Below, one piece after another: positions 50,692 through 63,677 of a stretch of DNA of 64,000 nucleotides. Both the position numbers and the translations under genes were made by a program. The stretch's first letter is position 1, and the number at the start of each line of letters is the position of its first letter. The notes beneath the pieces were generated by a model. It searched no databases. It was not told the origin of the DNA and saw only the letters and a list, made by a program, of their open reading frames with translations. The DNA comes from Parietaria judaica (Eukaryota > Streptophyta > Magnoliopsida > Rosales > Urticaceae): contig OX940871.1 of NCBI GenBank assembly GCA_954871525.1, positions 27,998,586 through 28,062,585 of the forward strand. Direction: 5' to 3'.

Positions 50692-52053
50692 TTGAATGAG
50701 AACTCTTGTTATATTCAAATTCCAATGTATAAGCCCAAAAACCATTATTATTTCAATTGGTTTGAAATTTTAGGTCGTAAACAATGTAAAATAAAGAAAT
50801 GCGATAGGAAATGGTATAGTATTTCCTATGGCATTTCTCGTCAACAATTTAATCCTTGCATATTTTTGCATGAGAACACTTGTAATATTAAAATTCCAAT
50901 GTATAAGCCTTTAAATCATCATTTTTTCAATTGGTTCGAAATTTAAGGTTGTAAAAAATGTAAAATAAAGAAATGCTATAGGAAATGCTATAGCATTTCC
51001 TATGGCATTTCTCGTCAACAATTTTATCCTTGCATATTTTTGCATGAGAACCCTTGTTATATTCAAATTCCAATGTATAAGCCCTAAAATCATTATTTTT
51101 TCAATTGGTTCGAAATTTTAGGACGTAAACAATGTAAATCAAAGAAATGCTATAGGATATGCTATAGTATTTCCTATGGCATTTCTCGTCAACAATTTAA
51201 TCCTTGCATATTTTTGTATGAGAACGTTTGTAGTATTAAAATTCCAATGTTTAAGCCCTAAAATCATTATTTTTTCAATTGGTTCGAAATTTAAGGTTGT
51301 AAAAAATGTAAAATAAAGAAATTCTATAGAAAAAGCTATAACATTTCCTATGGCATTTCTCATCAACAATTTAATCCTTGCATATTTTTGCATGGGAACT
51401 CTTGTTATATTCAAATTCCAATGTATAAGCCCTAAAATCATTATTTTTTCAATTGGTTTGAAATTTTATGTCATAAACAATGTAAAATAAAGAAATGCCA
51501 AGCATTTCCTATGGCATTTCTCGTCAACAATTTAATCATTGCATATTTTTGCATGAGAACGATTATAATATTAAAAGTCCAATGTATAAGCCGTAAAATC
51601 ATTATTTTTTCAATTGGTTCAAAATTTTAGGTTGTAAAGAATGTAAACTAAACAAATGCTATACGAAATGCTATTGCATTTCCTATGGCATTTCTCGTCA
51701 ACAATTTAATCCTTTCATATTTTTGCATAAGAACTCTTGTTATATTCAAATTCCAATGTATAAGCCCTAAAATCATTATTTTTTCAATTGGTTCGAAATT
51801 TTAGGTCGTAAACAATGTAAAATAAAGAAATGCTATAGGAAATGCTGCATTTCTCGTCAACAGTTTAATCCTTTCATATTTTTGCATGAGAAAGCTTGTA
51901 ATATTAAAATTCTAATGTATGAGCCCTAAAATCATTATTTTCAAAGTGTTCGAAATTTAAAGTTGTAAAAAATGTAAAATAAAGAAATGCGATAAGAAAT
52001 GCTATAGCATTTACTATGGCATTTCTCGTCAAACATTTAATCCTTGCATATTT
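50692..52053. repeat. Octamer HOR copy 1, 1,362-bp class
   Basis: Eight monomers in strict A-B-A-B-A-B-A-B order (class markers near 50,700, 50,875, 51,048, 51,220, 51,393, 51,557, 51,730 and 51,889). It has GAAATGCTGCATTTCTCG near 51,839, which is 12 bp shorter than the GCTAGCATTTCCTATGC form of later copies. It also has GAGAACACTTG near 50,872, shared only with copy 9. Confidence 0.92.
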
Positions 52054-53427
52054 TTGAATGAGAACTCTTGTTATATTCAAATTCCAATGTATAAGCCCAA
52101 AAACCATTATTATTTCAATTGGTTTGAAATTTTAGGTCGTAAACAATGTAAAATAAAGAAATGCGATAGGAAATGGTATAGTATTTCCTATGGCATTTCT
52201 CGTCAACAATTTAATCCTTGCATATTTTTGCATGAGAACGCTTGTAATATTAAAATTCCAATGTATAAGCCTTTAAATCATCATTTTTTCAATTGGTTCG
52301 AAATTTAAGGTTGTAAAAAATGTAAAATAAAGAAATGCTATAGGAAATGCTATAGCATTTCCTATGGCATTTCTCGTCAACAATTTTATCCTTGCATATT
52401 TTTGCATGAGAACCCTTGTTATATATAAATTCCAATGTATAAGCCCTAAAATCATTATTTTTTCAATTGGTTCGAAATTTTAGGACGTAAACAATGTAAT
52501 TCAAAGAAATGCTATAGGATATGCTATAGTATTTCCTATGGCATTTCTCGTCAACAATTTAATCCTTGCATATTTTTGTATGAGAACGTTTGTAGTATTA
52601 AAATTCCAATGTTTAAGCCCTAAAATCATTATTTTTTCAATTGGTTCGAAATTTAAGGTTGTAAAAAATGTAAAATAAAGAAATTCTATAGAAAAAGCTA
52701 TAACATTTCCTATGGCATTTCTCATCAACAATTTAATCCTTGCATATTTTTGCATGGGAACTCTTGTTATATTCAAATTCCAATGTATAAGCCCTAAAAT
52801 CATTATTTTTTCAATTGGTTTGAAATTTTATGTCATAAACAATGTAAAATAAAGAAATGCCAAGCATTTCCTAAGGCATTTCTCGTCAACAATTTAATCA
52901 TTGCATATTTTTGCATGAGAACGATTATAATATTAAAAGTCCAATGTATAAGCCGTAAAATCATTATTTTTTCAATTGGTTCAAAATTTTAGGTTGTAAA
53001 GAATGTAAACTAAACAAATGCTATACGAAATGCTATTGCATTTCCTATGGCATTTCTCGTCAACAATTTAATCCTTTCATATTTTTGCATAAGAACTCTT
53101 GTTCTATTCAAATTCCAATGTATAAGCCCTAAAATCATTATTTTTTCAATTGGTTCGAAATTTTAGGTCGTAAACAATGTAAAATAAAGAAATGCTATAG
53201 GAAATGCTAGCATTTCCTATGCATTTCTCGTCAACAGTTTAATCCTTTCATATTTTTGCATGAGAAAGCTTGTAATATTAAAATTCTAATGTATGAGCCC
53301 TAAAATCATTATTTTCAAAGTGTTCGAAATTTAAAGTTGTAAAAAATGTAAAATAAAGAAATGCGATAAGAAATGCTATAGCATTTACTATGGCATTTCT
53401 CGTCAAACATTTAATCCTTGCATATTT
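52054..53427. repeat. Octamer HOR copy 2, 1,374-bp class
   Basis: Eight monomers. Class markers are CTTGTTCTATTC near 53,098, GCTATAGGATATGC near 52,510, and the NheI-like GCTAGC near 53,208. Confidence 0.92.
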
Positions 53428-54962
53428 TTGAATGAGAACTCTTGTTATATTCAAATTCCAATGTATAAGCCCAAAAACCATTATTATTTCAATTGGTTTG
53501 AAATTTTAGGTCGTAAACAATGTAAAATAAAGAAATGCGATAGGAAATGGTATAGTATTTCCTATGGCATTTCTCGTCAACAATTTAATCCTTGCATATT
53601 TTTGCATGAGAACGCTTGTAATATTAAAATTCCAATGTATAAGCCTTTAAATCATCATTTTTTCAATTGGTTCGAAATTTAAGGTTGTAAAAAATGTAAA
53701 ATAAAGAAAAGCTATAGGAAATGCTATAGCATTTCCTATGGCATTTCTCGTCAACAATTTTATCCTTGCATATTTTTGCATGAGAACCCTTGTTATATAT
53801 AAATTCCAATGTATAAGCCGTAAAATCATTATTTTTTCAATTGGTTCGAAATTTTAGGACGTAAACAATGTAATTCAAAGAAATGCTAAAGGATATGCTA
53901 TAGTATTTCCTATGGCATTTCTCGTCAACAATTTAATCCTTGCATATTTTTGTATGAGAACGTTTGTAGTATTAAAATTCCAATGTTTAAGCCCTAAAAT
54001 CATTATTTTTTCAATTGGTTCGAAATTTAAGGTTGTAAAAAATGTAAAATAAAGAAATTCTATAGAAAAAGCTATAACATTTCCTATGGCATTTCTCATC
54101 AACAATTTAATCCTTGCATATTTTTGCATGGGAACTCTTGTTATATTCAAATTCCAATGTATAAGCCCTAAAATCATTATTTTTTCAATTGGTTTGAAAT
54201 TTTATGTCATAAACAATGTAAAATAAAGAAATGCCAAGCATTTCCTATGGCATTTCTCGTCAACAATTTAATCATTGCATATTTTTGCATGGGAACTCTT
54301 GTTATATTCAAATTCCAATGTATAAGCCCTAAAATCATTATTTTTTCAATTGGTTTGAAATTTTATGTCATAAACAATGTAAAATAAAGAAATGCCAAGC
54401 ATTTCCTAAGGCATTTCTCGTCAACAATTGAATCATTGCATATTTTTGCATGAGAACGATTATAATATTAAAAGTCCAATGTATAAGCCGTAAAATCATT
54501 ATTTTTTCAATTGGTTCAAAATTTTAGGTTGTAAAGAATGTAAACTAAACAAATGCTATACGAAATGCTATTGCATTTCCTATGGCATTTCTCGTCAACA
54601 ATTTAATCCTTTCATATTTTTGCATAAGAACTCTTGTTAAATTCAAATTCCAATGTATAAGCCCTAAAATCATTATTTTTTCAATTGGTTCGAAATTTTA
54701 GGTCGTAAACAATGTAAAATAAAGAAATGCTATAGGAAATGCTAGCATTTCCTATGCATTTCTCGTCAACAGTTTAATCCTTTCATATTTTTGCATGAGA
54801 AAGCTTGTAATATTAAAATTCTAATGTATGAGCCCTAAAATCATTATTTTCAAAGTGTTCGAAATTTAAAGTTGTAAAAAATGTAAAATAAAGAAATGCG
54901 ATAAGAAATGCTATAGCATTTACTATGGCATTTCTCGTCAAACATTTAATCCTTGCATATTT
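53428..54962. repeat. HOR copy 3, 1,535-bp class (nonamer)
   Basis: Nine monomers. A 161-bp class A monomer (GCATGGGAACTC) is present twice in succession (about 54,127 and 54,288), so the order becomes A-B-A-B-A-A-B-A-B. Class markers are GCTAAAGGATATGC, CAACAATTGAATCATTG and CTTGTTAAATTC. Private changes are ATAAGCCGTAAAATC near 53,812 and GAAAAGCTATAGG near 53,706. Confidence 0.92.
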
Positions 54963-56497
54963 TTGAATGAGAACTCTTGTTATATTCAAATTCCAATGTA
55001 TAAGCCCAAAAACCATTATTATTTCAATTGGTTTGAAATTTTAGGTTGTAAACAATGTAAAATAAAGAAATGCGATAGGAAATGGTATAGTATTTCCTAT
55101 GGCATTTCTCGTCAACAATTTAATCCTTGCATATTTTTGCATGAGAACGCTTGTAATATTAAAATTCCAATGTATAAGCCTTTAAATCATCATTTTTTCA
55201 ATTGGTTCGAAATTTAAGGTTGTAAAAAATGTAAAATAAAGAAATGCTATAGGAAATGCTATAGCATTTCCTATGGCATTTCTCGTCAACAATTTTATCC
55301 TTGCATATTTTTGCATGAGAACCCTTGTTATATATAAATTCCAATGTATAAGCCCTAAAATCATTATTTTTTCAATTGGTTCGAAATTTTAGGACGTAAA
55401 CAATGTAATTCAAAGAAATGCTAAAGGATATGCTATAGTATTTCCTATGGCATTTCTCGTCAACAATTTAATCCTTGCATATTTTTGTATGAGAACGTTT
55501 GTAGTATTAAAATTCCAATGTTTAAGCCCTAAAATCATTATTTTTTCAATTGGTTCGAAATTTAAGGTTGTAAAAAATGTAAAATAAAGAAATTCTATAG
55601 AAAAAGCTATAACATTTCCTATGGCATTTCTCATCAACAATTTAATCCTTGCATATTTTTGCATGGGAACTCTTGTTATATTCAAATTCCAATGTATAAG
55701 CCCTAAAATCATTATTTTTTCAATTGGTTTGAAATTTTATGTCATAAACAATGTAAAATAAAGAAATGCCAAGCATTTCCTATGGCATTTCTCGTCAACA
55801 ATTTAATCATTGCATATTTTTGCATGGGAACTCTTGTTATATTCAAATTCCAATGTATAAGCCCTAAAATCATTATTTTTTCAATTGGTTTGAAATTTTA
55901 TGTCATAAACAATGTAAAATAAAGAAATGCCAAGCATTTCCTAAGGCATTTCTCGTCAACAATTGAATCATTGCATATTTTTGCATGAGAACGATTATAA
56001 TATTAAAAGTCCAATGTATAAGCCGTAAAATCATTATTTTTTCAATTGGTTCAAAATTTTAGGTTGTAAAGAATGTAAACTAAACAAATGCTATACGAAA
56101 TGCTATTGCATTTCCTATGGCATTTCTCGTCAACAATTTAATCCTTTCATATTTTTGCATAAGAACTCTTGTTAAATTCAAATTCCAATGTATAAGCCCT
56201 AAAATCATTATTTTTTCAATTGGTTCGAAATTTTAGGTCGTAAACAATGTAAAATAAAGAAATGCTATAGGAAATGCTAGCATTTCCTATGCATTTCTCG
56301 TCAACAGTTTAATCCTTTCATATTTTTGCATGAGAAAGCTTGTAATATTAAAATTCTAATGTATGAGCCCTAAAATCATTATTTTCAAAGTGTTCGAAAT
56401 TTAAAGTTGTAAAAAATGTAAAATAAAGAAATGCGATAAGAAATGCTATAGCATTTACTATGGCATTTCTCGTCAAACATTTAATCCTTGCATATTT
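54963..56497. repeat. HOR copy 4, 1,535-bp class (nonamer)
   Basis: Same nonamer structure and markers as copy 3. It switches to TTTTAGGTTGTAAAC near 55,040, a C-to-T state at a CpG shared with copies 5, 6 and 9. Confidence 0.92.
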
Positions 56498-57871
56498 TTG
56501 AATGAGAACTCTTGTTATATTCAAATTCCAATGTATAAGCCCAAAAACCATTATTATTTCAATTGGTTTGAAATTTTAGGTTGTAAACAATGTAAAATAA
56601 AGAAATGCGATAGGAAATGGTATAGTATTTCCTATGGCATTTCTCGTCAACAATTTAATCCTTGCATATTTTTGCATGAGAACGCTTGTAATATTAAAAT
56701 TCCAATGTATAAGCCTTTAAATCATCATTTTTTCAATTGGTTCGAAATTTAAGGTTGTAAAAAATGTAAAATAAAGAAATGCTATAGGAAATGCTATAGC
56801 ATTTCCTATGGCATTTCTCGTCAACAATTTTATCCTTGCATATTTTTGCATGAGAACCCTTGTTATATATAAATTCCAATGTATAAGCCCTAAAATCATT
56901 ATTTTTTCAATTGGTTCGAAATTTTAGGACGTAAACAATGTAATTCAAAGAAATGCTATAGGATATGCTATAGTATTTCCTATGGCATTTCTCGTCAACA
57001 ATTTAATCCTTGCATATTTTTGTATGAGAACGTTTGTAGTATTAAAATTCCAATGTTTAAGCCCTAAAATCATTATTTTTTCAATTGGTTCGAAATTTAA
57101 GGTTGTAAAAAATGTAAAATAAAGAAATTCTATAGAAAAATCTATAACATTTCCTATGGCATTTCTCATCAACAATTTAATCCTTGCATATTTTTGCATG
57201 GGAACTCTTGTTATATTCAAATTCCAATGTATAAGCCCTAAAATCATTATTTTTTCAATTGGTTTGAAATTTTATGTCATAAACAATGTAAAATAAAGAA
57301 ATGTCAAGCATTTCCTAAGGCATTTCTCGTCAACAATTTAATCATTGCATATTTTTGCATGAGAACGATTATAATATTAAAAGTCCAATGTATAAGCCGT
57401 AAAATCATTATTTTTTCAATTGGTTCAAAATTTTAGGTTGTAAAGAATGTAAACTAAACAAATGCTATACGAAATGCTATTGCATTTCCTATGGCATTTC
57501 TCGTCAACAATTTAATCCTTTCATATTTTTGCATAAGAACTCTTGTTCTATTCAAATTCCAATGTATAAGCCCTAAAATCATTATTTTTTCAATTGGTTC
57601 GAAATTTTAGGTCGTAAACAATGTAAAATAAAGAAATGCTATAGGAAATGCTAGCATTTCCTATGCATTTCTCATCAACAGTTTAATCCTTTCATATTTT
57701 TGCATGAGAAAGCTTGTAATATTAAAATTCTAATGTATGAGCCCTAAAATCATTATTTTCAAAGTGTTCGAAATTTAAAGTTGTAAAAAATGTAAAATAA
57801 AGAAATGCGATAAGAAATGCTATAGCATTTACTATGGCATTTCTCGTCAAACATTTAATCCTTGCATATTT
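56498..57871. repeat. Octamer HOR copy 5, 1,374-bp class
   Basis: Markers CTTGTTCTATTC and GCTATAGGATATGC. Private changes are GAAAAATCTATAACATTTC near 57,134, GAAATGTCAAGC near 57,300 and CTCATCAACAG near 57,671. Confidence 0.92.
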
Positions 57872-59245
57872 TTGAATGAGAACTCTTGTTATATTCAAAT
57901 TCCAATGTATAAGCCCAAAAACCATTATTATTTCAATTGGTTTGAAATTTTAGGTTGTAAACAATGTAAAATAAAGAAATGCGATAGGAAATGGTATAGT
58001 ATTTCCTATGGCATTTCTCGTCAACAATTTAATCCTTGCATATTTTTGCATGAGAACGCTTGTAATATTAAAATTCCAATGTATAAGCCTTTAAATCATC
58101 ATTTTTTCAATTGGTTCGAAATTTAAGGTTGTAAAAAATGTAAAATAAAGAAATGCTATAGGAAATGCTATAGCATTTCCTATGGCATTTCTCGTCAACA
58201 ATTTTATCCTTGCATATTTTTGCATGAGAACCCTTGTTATATATAAATTCCAATGTATAAGCCCTAAAATCATTATTTTTTCAATTGGTTCGAAATTTTA
58301 GGACGTAAACAATGTAATTCAAAGAAATGCTATAGGATATGCTATAGTATTTCCTATGGCATTTCTCGTCAACAATTTAATCCTTGCATATTTTTGTATG
58401 AGAACGTTTGTAGTATTAAAATTCCAATGTTTAAGCCCTAAAATCATTATTTTTTCAATTGGTTCGAAATTTAAGGTTGTAAAAAATGTAAAATAAAGAA
58501 ATTCTATAGAAAAAGCTATAACATTTCCTATGGCATTTCTCATCAACAATTTAATCCTTGCATATTTTTGCATGGGAACTCTTGTTATATTCAAATTCCA
58601 ATGTATAAGCCCTAAAATCATTATTTTTTCAATTGGTTTGAAATTTTATGTCATAAACAATGTAAAATAAAGAAATGCCAAGCATTTCCTAAGGCATTTC
58701 TCGTCAACAATTTAATCATTGCATATTTTTGCATGAGAACGATTATAATATTAAAAGTCCAATGTATAAGCCGTAAAATCATTATTTTTTCAATTGGTTC
58801 AAAATTTTAGGTTGTAAAGAATGTAAACTAAACAAATGCTATACGAAATGCTATTGCATTTCCTATGGCATTTCTCGTCAACAATTTAATCCTTTCATAT
58901 TTTTGCATAAGAACTCTTGTTCTATTCAAATTCCAATGTATAAGCCCTAAAATCATTATTTTTTCAATTGGTTCGAAATTTTAGGTCGTAAACAATGTAA
59001 AATAAAGAAATGCTATAGGAAATGCTAGCATTTCCTATGCATTTCTCGTCAACAGTTTAATCCTTTCATATTTTTGCATGAGAAAGCTTGTAATATTAAA
59101 ATTCTAATGTATGAGCCCTAAAATCATTATTTTCAAAGTGTTCGAAATTTAAAGTTGTAAAAAATGTAAAATAAAGAAATGCGATAAGAAATGCTATAGC
59201 ATTTACTATGGCATTTCTCGTCAAACATTTAATCCTTGCATATTT
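57872..59245. repeat. Octamer HOR copy 6, 1,374-bp class
   Basis: Same class as copies 2 and 5. It retains the TTAGGTTGTAAAC state near 57,950. Confidence 0.92.
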
Positions 59246-60780
59246 TTGAATGAGAAATCTTGTTATATTCAAATTCCAATGTATAAGCCCAAAAACCATT
59301 ATTATTTCAATTGGTTTGAAATTTTAGGTCGTAAACAATGTAAAATAAAGAAATGCGATAGGAAATGGTATAGTATTTCCTATGGCATTTCTCGTCAACA
59401 ATTTAATCCTTGCATATTTTTGCATGAGAACGCTTGTAATATTAAAATTCCAATGTATAAGCCTTTAAATCATCATTTTTTCAATTGGTTCGAAATTTAA
59501 GGTTGTAAAAAATGTAAAATAAAGAAATGCTATAGGAAATGCTATAGCATTTCCTATGGCATTTCTCGTCAACAATTTTATCCTTGCATATTTTTGCATG
59601 AGAACCCTTGTTATATATAAATTCCAATGTATAAGCCCTAAAATCATTATTTTTTCAATTGGTTCGAAATTTTAGGACGTAAACAATGTAATTCAAAGAA
59701 ATGCTAAAGGATATGCTATAGTATTTCCTATGGCATTTCTCGTCAACAATTTAATCCTTGCATATTTTTGTATGAGAACGTTTGTAGTATTAAAATTCCA
59801 ATGTTTAAGCCCTAAAATCATTATTTTTTCAATTGGTTCGAAATTTAAGGTTGTAAAAAATGTAAAATAAAGAAATTCTATAGAAAAAGCTATAACATTT
59901 CCTATGGCATTTCTCATCAACAATTTAATCCTTGCATATTTTTGCATGGGAACTCTTGTTATATTCAAATTCCAATGTATAAGCCCTAAAATCATTATTT
60001 TTTCAATTGGTTTGAAATTTTATGTCATAAACAATGTAAAATAAAGAAATGCCAAGCATTTCCTATGGCATTTCTCGTCAACAATTTAATCATTGCATAT
60101 TTTTGCATGGGAACTCTTGTTATATTCAAATTCCAATGTATAAGCCCTAAAATCATTATTTTTTCAATTGGTTTGAAATTTTATGTCATAAACAATGTAA
60201 AATAAAGAAATGCCAAGCATTTCCTAAGGCATTTCTCGTCAACAATTGAATCATTGCATATTTTTGCATGAGAACGATTATAATATTAAAAGTCCAATGT
60301 ATAAGCCGTAAAATAATTATTTTTTCAATTGGTTCAAAATTTTAGGTTGTAAAGAATGTAAACTAAACAAATGCTATACGAAATGCTATTGCATTTCCTA
60401 TGGCATTTCTCGTCAACAATTTAATCCTTTCATATTTTTGCATAAGAACTCTTGTTAAATTCAAATTCCAATGTATAAGCCCTAAAATCATTATTTTTTC
60501 AATTGGTTCGAAATTTTAGGTCGTAAACAATGTAAAATAAAGAAATGCTATAGGAAATGCTAGCATTTCCTATGCATTTCTCGTCAACAGTTTAATCCTT
60601 TCATATTTTTGCATGAGAAAGCTTGTAATATTAAAATTCTAATGTATGAGCCCTAAAATCATTATTTTCAAAGTGTTCGAAATTTAAAGTTGTAAAAAAT
60701 GTAAAATAAAGAAATGCGATAAGAAATGCTATAGCATTTACTATGGCATTTCTCGTCAAACATTTAATCCTTGCATATTT
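59246..60780. repeat. HOR copy 7, 1,535-bp class (nonamer)
   Basis: Nonamer with the duplicated 161-bp monomer. It has GAGAAATCTTG near 59,252 (private) and AAAATAATTATT near 60,310 (shared with copy 8). Confidence 0.92.
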
Positions 60781-62315
60781 TTGAATGAGAACTCTTGTTA
60801 TATTCAAATTCCAATGTATAAGCCCAAAAACCATTATTATTTCAATTGGTTTGAAATTTTAGGTCGTAAACAATGTAAAATAAAGAAATGCGATAGGAAA
60901 TGGTATAGTATTTCCTATGGCATTTCTCGTCAACAATTTAATCCTTGCATATTTTTGCATGAGAACGCTTGTAATATTAAAATTCCAATGTATAAGCCTT
61001 TAAATCATCATTTTTTCAATTGGTTCGAAATTTAAGGTTGTAAAAAATGTAAAATAAAGAAATGCTATAGGAAATGCTATAGCATTTCCTATGGCATTTC
61101 TCGTCAACAATTTTATCCTTGCATATTTTTGCATGAGAACCCTTGTTATATATAAATTCCAATGTATAAGCCCTAAAATCATTATTTTTTCAATTGGTTC
61201 GAAATTTTAGGACGTAAACAATGTAATTCAAAGAAATGCTAAAGGATATGCTATAGTATTTCCTATGGCATTTCTCGTCAACAATTTAATCCTTGCATAT
61301 TTTTGTATGAGAACGTTTGTAGTATTAAAATTCCAATGTTTAAGCCCTAAAATCATTATTTTTTCAATTGGTTCGAAATTTAAGGTTGTAAAAAATGTAA
61401 AATAAAGAAATTCTATAGAAAAAGCTATAACATTTCCTATGGCATTTCTCATCAACAATTTAATCCTTGCATATTTTTGCATGGGAACTCTTGTTATATT
61501 CAAATTCCAATGTATAAGCCCTAAAATCATTATTTTTTCAATTGGTTTGAAATTTTATGTCATAAACAATGTAAAATAAAGAAATGCCAAGCATTTCCTA
61601 TGGCATTTCTCGTCAACAATTTAATCATTGCATATTTTTGCATGGGAACTCTTGTTATATTCAAATTCCAATGTATAAGCCCTAAAATCATTATTTTTTC
61701 AATTGGTTTGAAATTTTATGTCATAAACAATGTAAAATAAAGAAATGCCAAGCATTTCCTAAGGCATTTCTCGTCAACAATTGAATCATTGCATATTTTT
61801 GCATGAGAACGATTATAATATTAAAAGTCCAATGTATAAGCCGTAAAATAATTATTTTTTCAATTGGTTCAAAATTTTAGGTTGTAAAGAATGTAAACTA
61901 AACAAATGCTATACGAAATGCTATTGCATTTCCTATGGCATTTCTCGTCAACAATTTAATCCTTTCATATTTTTGCATAAGAACTCTTGTTAAATTCAAA
62001 TTCCAATGTATAAGCCCTAAAATCATTATTTTTTCAATTGGTTCGAAATTTTAGGTCGTAAACAATGTAAAATAAAGAAATGCTATAGGAAATGCTAGCA
62101 TTTCCTATGCATTTCTCGTCAACAGTTTAATCCTTTCATATTTTTGCATGAGAAAGCTTGTAATATTAAAATTCTAATGTATGAGCCCTAAAATCATTAT
62201 TTTCAAAGTGTTCGAAATTTAAAGTTGTAAAAAATGTAAAATAAAGAAATGCGATAAGAAATGCTATAGCATTTACTATGGCATTTCTCGTCAAACATTT
62301 AATCCTTGCATATTT
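60781..62315. repeat. HOR copy 8, 1,535-bp class (nonamer)
   Basis: Nearly identical to copy 7, including AAAATAATTATT near 61,846. Copies 7 and 8 are a recent pair, as are copies 3 and 4. Confidence 0.92.
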
Positions 62316-63677
62316 TTGAATGAGAACTCTTGTTATATTCAAATTCCAATGTATAAGCCCAAAAACCATTATTATTTCAATTGGTTTGAAATTTTAGGTT
62401 GTAAACAATGTAAAATAAAGAAATGCGATAGGAAATGGTATAGTATTTCCTATGGCATTTCTCGTCAACAATTTAATCCTTGCATATTTTTGCATGAGAA
62501 CACTTGTAATATTAAAATTCCAATGTATAAGCCTTTAAATCATCATTTTTTCAATTGGTTCGAAATTTAAGGTTGTAAAAAATGTAAAATAAAGAAATGC
62601 TATAGGAAATGCTATAGCATTTCCTATGGCATTTCTCGTCAACAATTTTATCCTTGCATATTTTTGCATGAGAACCCTTGTTATATATAAATTCCAATGT
62701 ATAAGCCCTAAAATCATTATTTTTTCAATTGGTTCGAAATTTTAGGACGTAAACAATGTAATTCAAAGAAATGCTAAAGGATATGCTATAGTATTTCCTA
62801 TGGCATTTCTCGTCAACAATTTAATCCTTGCATATTTTTGTATGAGAACGTTTGTAGTATTAAAATTCCAATGTTTAAGCCCTAAAATCATTATTTTTTC
62901 AATTGGTTCGAAATTTAAGGTTGTAAAAAATGTAAAATAAAGAAATTCTATAGAAAAAGCTATAACATTTCCTATGGCATTTCTCATCAACAATTTAATC
63001 CTTGCATATTTTTGCATGGGAACTCTTGTTATATTCAAATTCCAATGTATAAGCCCTAAAATCATTATTTTTTCAATTGGTTTGAAATTTTATGTCATAA
63101 ACAATGTAAAATAAAGAAATGCCAAGCATTTCCTATGGCATTTCTCGTCAACAATTTAATCATTGCATATTTTTGCATGAGAACGATTATAATATTAAAA
63201 GTCCAATGTATAAGCCGTAAAATCATTATTTTTTCAATTGGTTCAAAATTTTAGGTTGTAAAGAATGTAAACTAAACAAATGCTATACGAAATGCTATTG
63301 CATTTCCTATGGCATTTCTCGTCAACAATTTAATCCTTTCATATTTTTGCATAAGAACTCTTGTTATATTCAAATTCCAATGTATAAGCCCTAAAATCAT
63401 TATTTTTTCAATTGGTTCGAAATTTTAGGTCGTAAACAATGTAAAATAAAGAAATGCTATAGGAAATGCTGCATTTCTCGTCAACAGTTTAATCCTTTCA
63501 TATTTTTGCATGAGAAAGCTTGTAATATTAAAATTCTAATGTATGAGCCCTAAAATCATTATTTTCAAAGTGTTCGAAATTTAAAGTTGTAAAAAATGTA
63601 AAATAAAGAAATGCGATAAGAAATGCTATAGCATTTACTATGGCATTTCTCGTCAAACATTTAATCCTTGCATATTT
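62316..63677. repeat. Octamer HOR copy 9, 1,362-bp class, mosaic
   Basis: Length, GAGAACACTTG and GAAATGCTGCATTTCTCG match copy 1. GCTAAAGGATATGC matches the 1,535-bp class, and TTAGGTTGTAAAC matches copies 4-6. This mixture suggests recombination or gene conversion between HOR classes. Confidence 0.9.

Noticed and set aside
50692..50946. 84-codon plus-strand frame repeated in each octamer HOR copy
   Set aside because: It crosses monomers of the same satellite on the opposite strand from the other frames and contains no recognisable domain. Its conservation follows the recent duplication of the HOR.
53208..53213. GCTAGC and other short palindromes (CAATTG, TTCGAA) as regulatory operators
   Set aside because: They are ordinary parts of the monomer or deletion products of the dyad, repeated at satellite spacing, with no gene nearby to regulate.
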